A DNA stretch of 22,688 bases from Rhodospirillaceae bacterium. GTDB lineage: Bacteria > Pseudomonadota > Alphaproteobacteria > MPNO01 > UBA2964. The stretch covers positions 94,756 through 117,443 of the forward strand of contig PATI01000016.1 of assembly GCA_002712335.1 (NCBI GenBank), read 5' to 3'. Numbering within the stretch: position 1 is the first letter of the stretch; each line of letters opens with the position of its first letter. The position numbers were made by a program, and so were the translations under genes. Below the pieces are notes generated by a model. It was not told the DNA's origin and ran no database searches. It saw only the letters and a list, made by a program, of their open reading frames with translations. Below are positions 1 to 7,460 of this stretch, piece by piece.

Positions 1-2
1 GA

Positions 3-764
3 GCATTTATTGGAAAAGTTAAAAATGATTCTTTAGGTAAAATATTTTGTGAAGATTTAATGGATGTAGGGGTTGTGCATAAAACAATACCGAGTCTAGA
101 CGGCCCCCCGACGGCCCGTTGTTTAGTTTTTGTTACACCTGATGCAGAGCGAACAATGCAGACCTATTTGGGAATCTCAGTCGAATTAGGCCCGGAGGAT
201 ATTGACCATGATTCTATAATCTCTGCAGATATTACCTATCTAGAGGGTTATCTTTTTGATCCCCCTAAAGCTCAGCAAGCATTTATTTCAGCTTCTAAAA
301 TAGCCCATAATGCAAACCGTAAAGTGGCTCTGTCATTGTCAGACGCATTCTGTGTGGATCGACATCGATCTGAATTTATAGCCTTTATTTCCGATCATGC
401 CGACATTTTATTTGCCAACGAAGCAGAAATAACCTCTCTCTTTGAAGTTGATAGTTTTGAAGAAGCAGTAAAATTAATTCAGAGTTTTTGTAAAACGGCT
501 GTACTTACTCGTGGTGTTCAGGGTTGTACTATCGTTGAAAGCGAGAAAATTTTTGAGGTGCAAGCTTGTCGAGTGGAGAATGTAGTTGATACGACCGGTG
601 CGGGTGATTTGTTTGCTGCGGGCTTTCTTTTTGGACTTTCTAATGGTCAGGCATTGCCCGATTGTGGCAAATTAGGTTCAATAGCGGCGGCGGAGATCAT
701 AACTCATTTCGGCGCTCGACCGGAGAAATCTCTTGCAAAACTTGTGTTAGAGAAACGAGCTTGA
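3..764 (+). CDS. PfkB-family carbohydrate/nucleoside kinase (adenosine kinase-like), 5' end cut off
   Basis: This is the C-terminal three quarters of a PfkB (ribokinase-like) kinase. Such enzymes phosphorylate a sugar or nucleoside hydroxyl with ATP in the cytoplasm. The frame is open from base 3 and the first residues read AFIGKVKNDSLGKIF, the usual PfkB segment after the N-terminal glycine motif, so the true start lies before the window and the ATG at 60 is internal. Near the end is the PfkB signature DTTGAGDLFAAGF (about bases 588-626), which holds the anion hole and the catalytic Asp. The overall pattern resembles alphaproteobacterial adenosine kinases, but the N-terminal substrate residues are missing, so substrate is an inference. 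A same-strand MFS permease follows after 44 nt, perhaps co-transcribed. Confidence 0.85.
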   Translation, partial: AFIGKVKNDSLGKIFCEDLMDVGVVHKTIPSLDGPPTARCLVFVTPDAERTMQTYLGISVELGPEDIDHDSIISADITYLEGYLFDPPKAQQAFISASKIAHNANRKVALSLSDAFCVDRHRSEFIAFISDHADILFANEAEITSLFEVDSFEEAVKLIQSFCKTAVLTRGVQGCTIVESEKIFEVQACRVENVVDTTGAGDLFAAGFLFGLSNGQALPDCGKLGSIAAAEIITHFGARPEKSLAKLVLEKRA

Positions 765-808
765 TCATTAAAAGCTAGCGCAATCTTAGCGGAAAAGCAT
801 TACAAGCC

Positions 809-2110
809 ATGATCAGTGATCAAAAGATTACAAGCTGGAAAGCAGCCCTGGCAATTTATTGGGATAGAAGACAGCTAGTGATCTTTATGATGGGACTTTC
901 CAGCGGTCTACCTTTGCTTCTAGGTTTTTCAACCTTATCGTGGTGGCTATCGGGCGAAAATATTTCAAAGACGATGGTTACTGGATTGCTTATCGTAGCA
1001 ACACCTTACGCTTTTAAGTTTCTTTGGGCCCCATTATTCGATCATGTGAAGATACCAATAATCACAAATAGGCTAGGCCAGAGACGGAGCTGGTTACTCG
1101 TCACACAAATATTTTTGATTATTTCGATCATCTCCCTTGGTGCGAGCGACCCGACCAGCGGTTTAACTTACATGGCTTTTACCGCGCTTCTAGTAGCTTT
1201 CTTTTCCGCAAGCCAAGATATAGTAGTGGATGCTTACAGAATAGAAATTCTTCGAGAAATTGAGCAAGGTGCTGGTGCAGCGGCTTCTCAGGCAGGATAT
1301 AGAGTTGGCCTATTAATAACTGGAGCTGTTCCTTTAGCACTGTCCGATTTTATTTCTTGGTTTATGGTTTATTTAGCAATGTCTTCTCTAATTTTGATTG
1401 GGGTTTTGGCAACATTTTTGGCAAGAGAACCTATTAAAAATACTGAGGTAGGGACTGCTGTCAAAACATTCGGCAGTATCTTAAAAAAAGCCGTACTGGA
1501 TCCACTAACTGATTTTTGCAAGCGAAGAGGGTGGATTTGGGCGCTTTTATTTATACTTCTATATAAATACGGAGATGCAATAGCTGGTGCTTTATTTAAT
1601 CCTTTTTTTCGTGAGATTGGTTTCACTGGGACGGAAGTTGCACTTATCGTAAAAACCTATGGGGTACCCATGACCATTGCAGGCATTTTGGTTGGTGGAG
1701 TTGTTGTTGCCCGCTTAGGTATTATTAAAGCCCTTTTTCTTGGTGGTATTTTTCAAGCGGCAACTAATCTTTTATTTTTCTGGTTGGCTAGCAAAGAAGA
1801 TTTAGCTACGGAAACAGATTTATTTATTGTAATTGCTGCAGATAATTTTTCAGGAGGACTTGGATCAACGGCTTTTGTAGCATTTCTCTCGTCATTGTGC
1901 AATTTGCGTTTTACAGCAACACAATTTGCTCTTTTCACTTCATTTATGGCGCTAGGTCGCACATATATGGCGGTTCCCTCAGGTTGGTTGGTTGACCAAA
2001 TTGGATGGGAAAACTTTTTCATAGCCTCTACCGTTATTGCTATTCCTGCTTTGTTATTATTAATTGTTATTAAGAAATATTCTCCCAGCCTGTACCCTGT
2101 TCGTGGGTAA
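809..2110 (+). CDS. AmpG-like MFS permease
   Basis: A 433-residue integral membrane protein of the major facilitator superfamily, closest by eye to the AmpG/PUCC-like branch. The N-terminal stretch with GLSSGLPLLLGFSTLSWWL followed by PYAFKFLWAPLFD is the typical AmpG opening, where the first two helices lead into the F-x-W-x-P-x-x-D loop. About twelve hydrophobic segments can be traced, with a basic loop (RLGQRRSW, about residues 89-96) in the MFS motif A position. Family members import anhydro-muropeptides from the periplasm for peptidoglycan recycling, but many alphaproteobacterial relatives are uncharacterised and substrate cannot be read from sequence. The start is ATG; the ribosome-binding site is weak. 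It lies 44 nt after the PfkB-type kinase and converges on maeB. Confidence 0.82.
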   Translation: MISDQKITSWKAALAIYWDRRQLVIFMMGLSSGLPLLLGFSTLSWWLSGENISKTMVTGLLIVATPYAFKFLWAPLFDHVKIPIITNRLGQRRSWLLVTQIFLIISIISLGASDPTSGLTYMAFTALLVAFFSASQDIVVDAYRIEILREIEQGAGAAASQAGYRVGLLITGAVPLALSDFISWFMVYLAMSSLILIGVLATFLAREPIKNTEVGTAVKTFGSILKKAVLDPLTDFCKRRGWIWALLFILLYKYGDAIAGALFNPFFREIGFTGTEVALIVKTYGVPMTIAGILVGGVVVARLGIIKALFLGGIFQAATNLLFFWLASKEDLATETDLFIVIAADNFSGGLGSTAFVAFLSSLCNLRFTATQFALFTSFMALGRTYMAVPSGWLVDQIGWENFFIASTVIAIPALLLLIVIKKYSPSLYPVRG

Positions 2111-2214
2111 GAATATTCATTTAAAATTTTGTATATTTTAATCAGCTATACCCATCTAATTTGGGGTTGGAGGCCTTATTTATTCCATGTAACCATTAAT
2201 AGGGTGTTGAATTC

Positions 2215-4545
2215 TCATTTTTTTGAGTTGTTTTGTGCTTGATGAGCAGCTAGTACCGCGTCAGTGACAATATCAGATACCGTTGCATCTAATCTGACTA
2301 TTTGTGCCGGTTTGCTTAGGCCGACTAGCAAAGGCCCTATTACCGTTCCTCCGCCAAGTTTCTGGAGAAGACGTGAGGAGATTGCAGCAGACGCTAGATC
2401 TGGCATGATTAAAATATTAGCTGGGCTATTGAGCCGACTAAATGGGTATAGCAGTTTCATCTCAGGATCTAGCGCCACGCTTACGGTCATTTCTCCTTCA
2501 TATGCAAAATCCCTTTTTTCTGAATCTAGGATATTAACAGCACGTTTAATCTCATTTGTGAGGATACTTGACCTACCTCCAAAGCTTGTATGGGAGAGTA
2601 GGGCAACTCGAGGCTCGTGCCCTAATTCGCGTGCTTTGGCTGCAGATTGGAGAGCAAAATCGGCCAGTTGTTCGGCTGTAGGCTGTTCGTGCACCAAAGT
2701 GTCGGCAATAAAAACGGTTCTTTCTGGCGTGGACACGATAGTAAGGCCGAATAATTGCTGGTCTTTTTCTATTTTAATAGCCCGAGCTAAATCATTCCAA
2801 CATGTTGGTGAATTTCGGGTAAGACCGGTGACCATCGCGTCCGCATCACCGCATGCTACCATACATGCCGCAAAAATATTGCGATCCTGATTAACCATTC
2901 TTTGACAGTCACGGAATAAAAATCCGCTTCGCGCAAGTCGTTGGTACAAATAGTCGGTATATTGTTTGTTTCGTTTCGATAATCTAGCATTGTGCGCTTC
3001 GATTTTTTCGGTGCCAACGAGTCCTAAATCCGCCATCTTTTCACCAACAACTGAATCACGGCCAATAAGAACGGGCGTTCCATAACCGGCATTTCTGAAT
3101 ACTTGCGCGGCTCTGATAACTTTTTCTTCTTCTCCCTCTGCAAACACAACCCGTTTTGGTTGTTTTTTGACCTGCTCAAAAATTTCGTTAAGGCTGCCAA
3201 CAGTGGGGTCCAGTCTTGCTTCTAAGGAAGCGCGGTAATTTTTAATGCTTGCTAATTTTCTTCTCGCTACACCTGATTTAATTGCAGCCTCGGCTACTGC
3301 TGGAGGTACGGCAGCGATCAGCCGGGGATCAAATGGGGTTGGAATTAGATAGTTTGGTCCGAACTTCAATCGTTGACCAGAATAGGCGCCACTGACCTCA
3401 TCTGGAACATCCTCTTTTGCCAGAGCCGCTAGCGCCTTTGCAGCGGCAATTTTCATTTCGTCATTGATGCGCCGGGCTCGCACATCGAGAGCCCCTCTAA
3501 AAATATATGGAAAACCAAGTACATTATTAATTTGATTAGGGTAGTCAGAGCGGCCGGTTGCTATAATGGCATCTTTGCGGACGGAACGCACATCTTCTGG
3601 CGTAATTTCGGGATCTGGATTGGCAAGAGCAAAGATAATTGGTTCGGTCCCCATGGATTCAACCATCTTTTTTGTAACAGCATTTGCCACTGAAACGCCA
3701 AAAAAAACATCAGACCCTTCAATCGCCTCTTCAAGAGTACGAGCTGGGGTGTCAAGTGCGTAGGCGGACTTCCATTGATTCATTCCTATGTCCCTGCCTT
3801 GGAAAACAACCCCTTTTGAATCACACAATGTGATATTTTTTTTCGAAAAACCCATAGCTAACAATAATTCTAGGCAGGCAATTGCTGCGGCACCAGCTCC
3901 GTTTACTACCATCTTTGTGGTTTTTGGATCACGACCAGTCAGGTCTAAAGCATTCAACAGTCCAGCAGCGGCAATAACAGCGGTTCCGTGTTGATCATCG
4001 TGGAAAACCGGAATATCCATGATCTCTTTCAGTTTCTGCTCAATTATAAAACATTCTGGTGCTTTGATATCTTCTAAATTAATACCCCCAAAGCCGGGAC
4101 CTAAAAATTTTACGCAATTAATAAATTCTTCTACATCACGTGTATCCACCTCTAAATCCACAGCATCAATATCTGCAAAGGTTTTAAATAAAACACACTT
4201 ACCCTCCATTACTGGTTTGGCCCCTGCTGCACCTAAATCTCCCAATCCCAGCACAGCGGTCCCGTTAGAAATTACGGCAACCATATTTCCTTTATTGGTG
4301 TAATCGTATACTGATTCCTCTTCTTTAAAAATTTTTAGACAAGGGGCTGCAACGACGGGGGAATATGCCAATGACAAATCCCGCTGGGTGGTAATTTTTT
4401 TGATTGGGGAAATAGAAAGTTTTCCGGGAGGTGGGCCAGCATGCAATGCTAAAGCCTCTCTTTCTAAATTGCTTATTCTATTGTGGCCGGTATCGTTACT
4501 ATTCGTTATTTCTTTTTCTGGTTTTTTTATTTTTCTGCTAGCCAT
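2215..4545 (-). CDS. maeB: NADP-dependent malic enzyme with C-terminal phosphotransacetylase-like domain
   Basis: Oxidatively decarboxylates malate to pyruvate, making NADPH. At 776 residues it is a full-length MaeB (E. coli about 759). Domain order is: a 26-residue basic leader; the malic domain (about 28-190) with YTNKGNMVAVISNGTAVLG and the metal-binding signature FHDDQHGTAV (181-190); an NAD(P)-binding Rossmann domain with NGAGAAAIACLELL (about 215-228) and NPDPEITPED; then a PTA-like domain from about 450 to the end. In characterised MaeB proteins that domain has no transacetylase activity and is linked to acetyl-CoA control. The start ATG is supported by AAAGG on the minus strand (4553-4557), 7 nt upstream. 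The gene is divergent from mutS and convergent with the AmpG-like permease. No frame damage is visible. Confidence 0.95.
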   Translation of the reverse strand: MASRKIKKPEKEITNSNDTGHNRISNLEREALALHAGPPPGKLSISPIKKITTQRDLSLAYSPVVAAPCLKIFKEEESVYDYTNKGNMVAVISNGTAVLGLGDLGAAGAKPVMEGKCVLFKTFADIDAVDLEVDTRDVEEFINCVKFLGPGFGGINLEDIKAPECFIIEQKLKEIMDIPVFHDDQHGTAVIAAAGLLNALDLTGRDPKTTKMVVNGAGAAAIACLELLLAMGFSKKNITLCDSKGVVFQGRDIGMNQWKSAYALDTPARTLEEAIEGSDVFFGVSVANAVTKKMVESMGTEPIIFALANPDPEITPEDVRSVRKDAIIATGRSDYPNQINNVLGFPYIFRGALDVRARRINDEMKIAAAKALAALAKEDVPDEVSGAYSGQRLKFGPNYLIPTPFDPRLIAAVPPAVAEAAIKSGVARRKLASIKNYRASLEARLDPTVGSLNEIFEQVKKQPKRVVFAEGEEEKVIRAAQVFRNAGYGTPVLIGRDSVVGEKMADLGLVGTEKIEAHNARLSKRNKQYTDYLYQRLARSGFLFRDCQRMVNQDRNIFAACMVACGDADAMVTGLTRNSPTCWNDLARAIKIEKDQQLFGLTIVSTPERTVFIADTLVHEQPTAEQLADFALQSAAKARELGHEPRVALLSHTSFGGRSSILTNEIKRAVNILDSEKRDFAYEGEMTVSVALDPEMKLLYPFSRLNSPANILIMPDLASAAISSRLLQKLGGGTVIGPLLVGLSKPAQIVRLDATVSDIVTDAVLAAHQAQNNSKK

Positions 4546-4641
4546 TGTCTTACCTTTACCAAAGATATCTTGTTTAACAGGTTATTGGTGGACTTAGAAT
4601 TATTTTGATTACAGGATAGAATTTCTTCCTTTCTGCCTAGT

Positions 4642-4669
4642 TTGTCTACAGCCTATCAGATGGTAAACT
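4642..4669 (+). promoter_or_regulatory. Candidate sigma70-type promoter for mutS
   Basis: TTGTCT (4642-4647) and TAAACT (4664-4669) are 16 nt apart, and TGG just before the -10 gives an extended -10 (TGn). Each hexamer matches consensus at 4 of 6 positions. Transcription would begin near 4676, the first ATG of mutS, so the mRNA would be leaderless or translation would start at the ATG at 4712. It lies in the 130-nt maeB/mutS divergent gap. This is pattern matching only. Confidence 0.3.
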
Positions 4670-4675
4670 GATTTT

Positions 4676-7390
4676 ATGATAACTGGTAATAAAGCCCAGA
4701 CAAAACCGGAAATGTCAAAACAGTCGAAGGATGCGGGTACAATCACCCCCATGATGGCGCAATATTTTGAGATAAAAAATGGCCATCCAGATAGTCTCTT
4801 GTTTTACAGAATGGGAGATTTCTATGAATTATTTTTCGAAGATGCTTCGAAGGCATCTGAAGTGCTTGACATTACCCTCACTCATAGAGGGAAGCATATG
4901 GGTCAAAAAATCCCGATGTGTGGCGTGCCAGTTCACGCTTCTGAAAGTTATCTTAATAAATTGATAAAAAATGGATTCCGGGTCGCTGTGTGTGAACAAA
5001 TGGAGACGCCAGAGCATGCTAGGAAACGTGGAACAAAATCTGTAGTAAAGCGAGCAGTTGTGAGAGTGGTCACGCCTGGAACGATTACAGAGGACGGTCT
5101 TCTAGACTCCAAAGAAAACAATTATTTGGCGGCGTTGGCTGATTTACGCGGTAAGATGGCCCTTGCATGGCTAGATATTACAACTGGCTCATTTCAAACC
5201 TGTCCCGTCAATATTGGATCGTTGATGGCAGAGTTGGGTCGGATCGAACCCGGGGAGTTACTAGTCTCTGATCATCTTCTCCAAAATGAGTCCGCTAAAG
5301 GTAAATTAGAAAATTGGGAAAAGTCTCTAGTATCTCTTAATAAAAGCCAATTTGATAGCGAAGTTGCCAAAAAAAAGTTAGAAAAAACCTTTAAAATTAT
5401 TTCTCTGGATGTTTTGGAGAATTTTTCACAGTCGGAAATTGCCGCTTGCGGAGCTTTAATAGCTTACATAGAAATTACACAAAAAGGGCGCCTGCCCCAT
5501 CTTCAAAAACCACGTCGAGTATTAAACGATACAGTTTTAGGAGTTGATTTTGCTACGCGACGCAACCTTGAATTAACACAAACATTATCTGGGGAAAATA
5601 AAGGGTCCTTATTTTCTGTGATGGATCATACCACAACCGGAGCTGGGTGTCGTATGCTCAAAAGTTGGCTCTGCTCGCCTCTGACTAGTGTCTGTGATAT
5701 CAAAAAGCGGCAAGATGGTGTGCAATTTTTCTTTGAACGCGCTGATTTGCGAGATGAATTGCGAAGTATTTGTAAAACGGTAGCTGATATAGAGCGACCC
5801 CTCTCACGCTTAACATTGGGGCGCGGCGGTCCTAGGGATATTGCATCTATACGCGAGAGTCTTAAGGCGGCTCAGGCTTTAAAGGATTTATTCAGAAACC
5901 CTGCAGAATTATCCTTACCTAGCTTAATTAGAAGTATAATATATAATCTAGGAGGGCACCAAAAACTAGTTGATCATCTAGAGCGTGCAATAATAACGGA
6001 CCCCCCTCTTTCGATACGTGATGGCGGTTTTTTTGCTTCTGGGTATTCTCCAGAATTAGATAAATTCCTCGGTTTGCGCGACAACAGTAGAAAGTTGATT
6101 GCAAGTCTCCAAACCAAATATTGCGAAATTACAAATATACCTTCATTGAAGATTAAAAATAATAACGTTCTTGGATATTTTATAGAAGTAACCCCGTCCA
6201 ATTTGCAGAATATGCCTAATAACGATGAGTCCCCTTTTCTACATCGTCAGACCCTAGTGAGCGCTGTTCGTTTTGGCACAGTAGAGTTAACCGAATTGGA
6301 GACAGAAATTAAGAACGCGGCTCATCAAGCTCACCAATTAGAATTGGCACTTTTTGAAACATTATTAGAAGAAATTTTAAAATTTGCTGATGCTATTGCG
6401 CTGACAGCCCAAGCTACGGCGATGATTGATGTGGTTCTATCATTGGCCACGCTAGCTGAAGACAATAAATATGTGCGACCAGTAATAGATGACTCTTTAT
6501 CATTTAAAATTTCTGGGGGCAGGCATCCGGTTGTTGAAAAAATGCTTAATGAAAAGTCAGCTGAGGTTTTTATTCCTAACGATTGTGATTTAGCTGAATC
6601 CAGCAGGCTATGGTTGCTGACTGGGCCAAATATGGCTGGAAAAAGTACTTTCCTGAGACAAAACGCTCTAATAACTATTATGGCTCAAATGGGCTCTTTT
6701 ATACCTGCCGACTCTGCACATATCGGTATTGTCGATAGAATTTTTAGTCGCGTTGGTGCTGCTGATGATCTGGCACGGGGGCGCTCTACTTTCATGGTAG
6801 AGATGGTGGAGACGGCTACAATTTTAAATCAGGCTAATGAGCGTTCTTTGGTGATCTTAGATGAAATTGGACGCGGGACAGCTACCTTTGATGGTCTATC
6901 AATTGCTTGGGCCGCCTTGGAGCAGATTCATGACAATAACAAAAGTCGTGCGCTATTTGCTACGCATTATCATGAATTAACCTGTCTTGAAACACGTTTG
7001 GCTGGAGTGCGCTGTTATACTGTCAAGGTAAGGGAATGGAAGGGTGAGGTAATTTTTTTGCATCAAGTCATTGTTGGCTCAGCAGATCGTTCTTATGGAA
7101 TCCATGTGGCCCGGATTGCCGGGCTTCCGGCGCCAGTTATCATTAGGGCCGAGGAGGTTTTAGAGGAGTTGCAATCAAAAGGCTATGGAACAAAAGCAGC
7201 GCGGCTTGCGGAAGAACTGCCGCTGTTTAAATCAACTTATAAGCCTTCAAAAAATGAGGTCTCCGGGATAAAGTTATTGGCTGCGCTAGAGGCAAATGAC
7301 CCAGACGAACTGACGCCACGAGCGGCGTTAGAGTTGGTTTATGAATTAAAATCGCTTTTGGGAGAAAAACAAAAAAACAAGAAGCCCTAA
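4676..7390 (+). CDS. mutS: DNA mismatch repair protein MutS
   Basis: Recognises base mismatches and small loops and starts methyl- or nick-directed repair. At 904 residues it is slightly longer than E. coli MutS (853), as is common in Alphaproteobacteria. The mismatch-binding wedge MGDFYELF is at 46-53, with Phe49 and Glu51 as the reading residues. The ATPase carries Walker A GPNMAGKST at about 650-658, and Walker B with the D-loop LVILDEIGRGTATFDG from about 725. ATFDG replaces the E. coli STYDG form and should be neutral. Connector, lever and clamp regions are intact. Start choice is uncertain: ATG 4676 has no Shine-Dalgarno sequence, and ATG 4712 (MSKQSKD) or the methionines at 26-27 are possible because the conserved part begins at MMAQYFEIK. 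It is the first gene of the long plus-strand run leading to glnD. Confidence 0.96.
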   Translation: MITGNKAQTKPEMSKQSKDAGTITPMMAQYFEIKNGHPDSLLFYRMGDFYELFFEDASKASEVLDITLTHRGKHMGQKIPMCGVPVHASESYLNKLIKNGFRVAVCEQMETPEHARKRGTKSVVKRAVVRVVTPGTITEDGLLDSKENNYLAALADLRGKMALAWLDITTGSFQTCPVNIGSLMAELGRIEPGELLVSDHLLQNESAKGKLENWEKSLVSLNKSQFDSEVAKKKLEKTFKIISLDVLENFSQSEIAACGALIAYIEITQKGRLPHLQKPRRVLNDTVLGVDFATRRNLELTQTLSGENKGSLFSVMDHTTTGAGCRMLKSWLCSPLTSVCDIKKRQDGVQFFFERADLRDELRSICKTVADIERPLSRLTLGRGGPRDIASIRESLKAAQALKDLFRNPAELSLPSLIRSIIYNLGGHQKLVDHLERAIITDPPLSIRDGGFFASGYSPELDKFLGLRDNSRKLIASLQTKYCEITNIPSLKIKNNNVLGYFIEVTPSNLQNMPNNDESPFLHRQTLVSAVRFGTVELTELETEIKNAAHQAHQLELALFETLLEEILKFADAIALTAQATAMIDVVLSLATLAEDNKYVRPVIDDSLSFKISGGRHPVVEKMLNEKSAEVFIPNDCDLAESSRLWLLTGPNMAGKSTFLRQNALITIMAQMGSFIPADSAHIGIVDRIFSRVGAADDLARGRSTFMVEMVETATILNQANERSLVILDEIGRGTATFDGLSIAWAALEQIHDNNKSRALFATHYHELTCLETRLAGVRCYTVKVREWKGEVIFLHQVIVGSADRSYGIHVARIAGLPAPVIIRAEEVLEELQSKGYGTKAARLAEELPLFKSTYKPSKNEVSGIKLLAALEANDPDELTPRAALELVYELKSLLGEKQKNKKP

Positions 7391-7460
7391 CTATCTAATC
7401 GATTAGCCACACTGATTATGATAGGGATACTTTAATGTATCGAAAAATAAGATATTTCTT

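Noticed and set aside
2121..2141. TTAAAAT...ATTTTAA inverted repeat between the AmpG-like gene and maeB as a terminator
   Set aside because: A 7-bp stem of only A and T with no following T run is too weak to call.
2264..2890. A 208-codon open frame opposite maeB
   Set aside because: It is fully inside the PTA-like domain of a clear maeB on the other strand, and its translation shows no family motif.
7395..7406. Palindrome CTAATCGATTAG between mutS and glnD
   Set aside because: Twelve perfect bases but no loop, no T run and no promoter overlap; it could be chance in AT-rich DNA.
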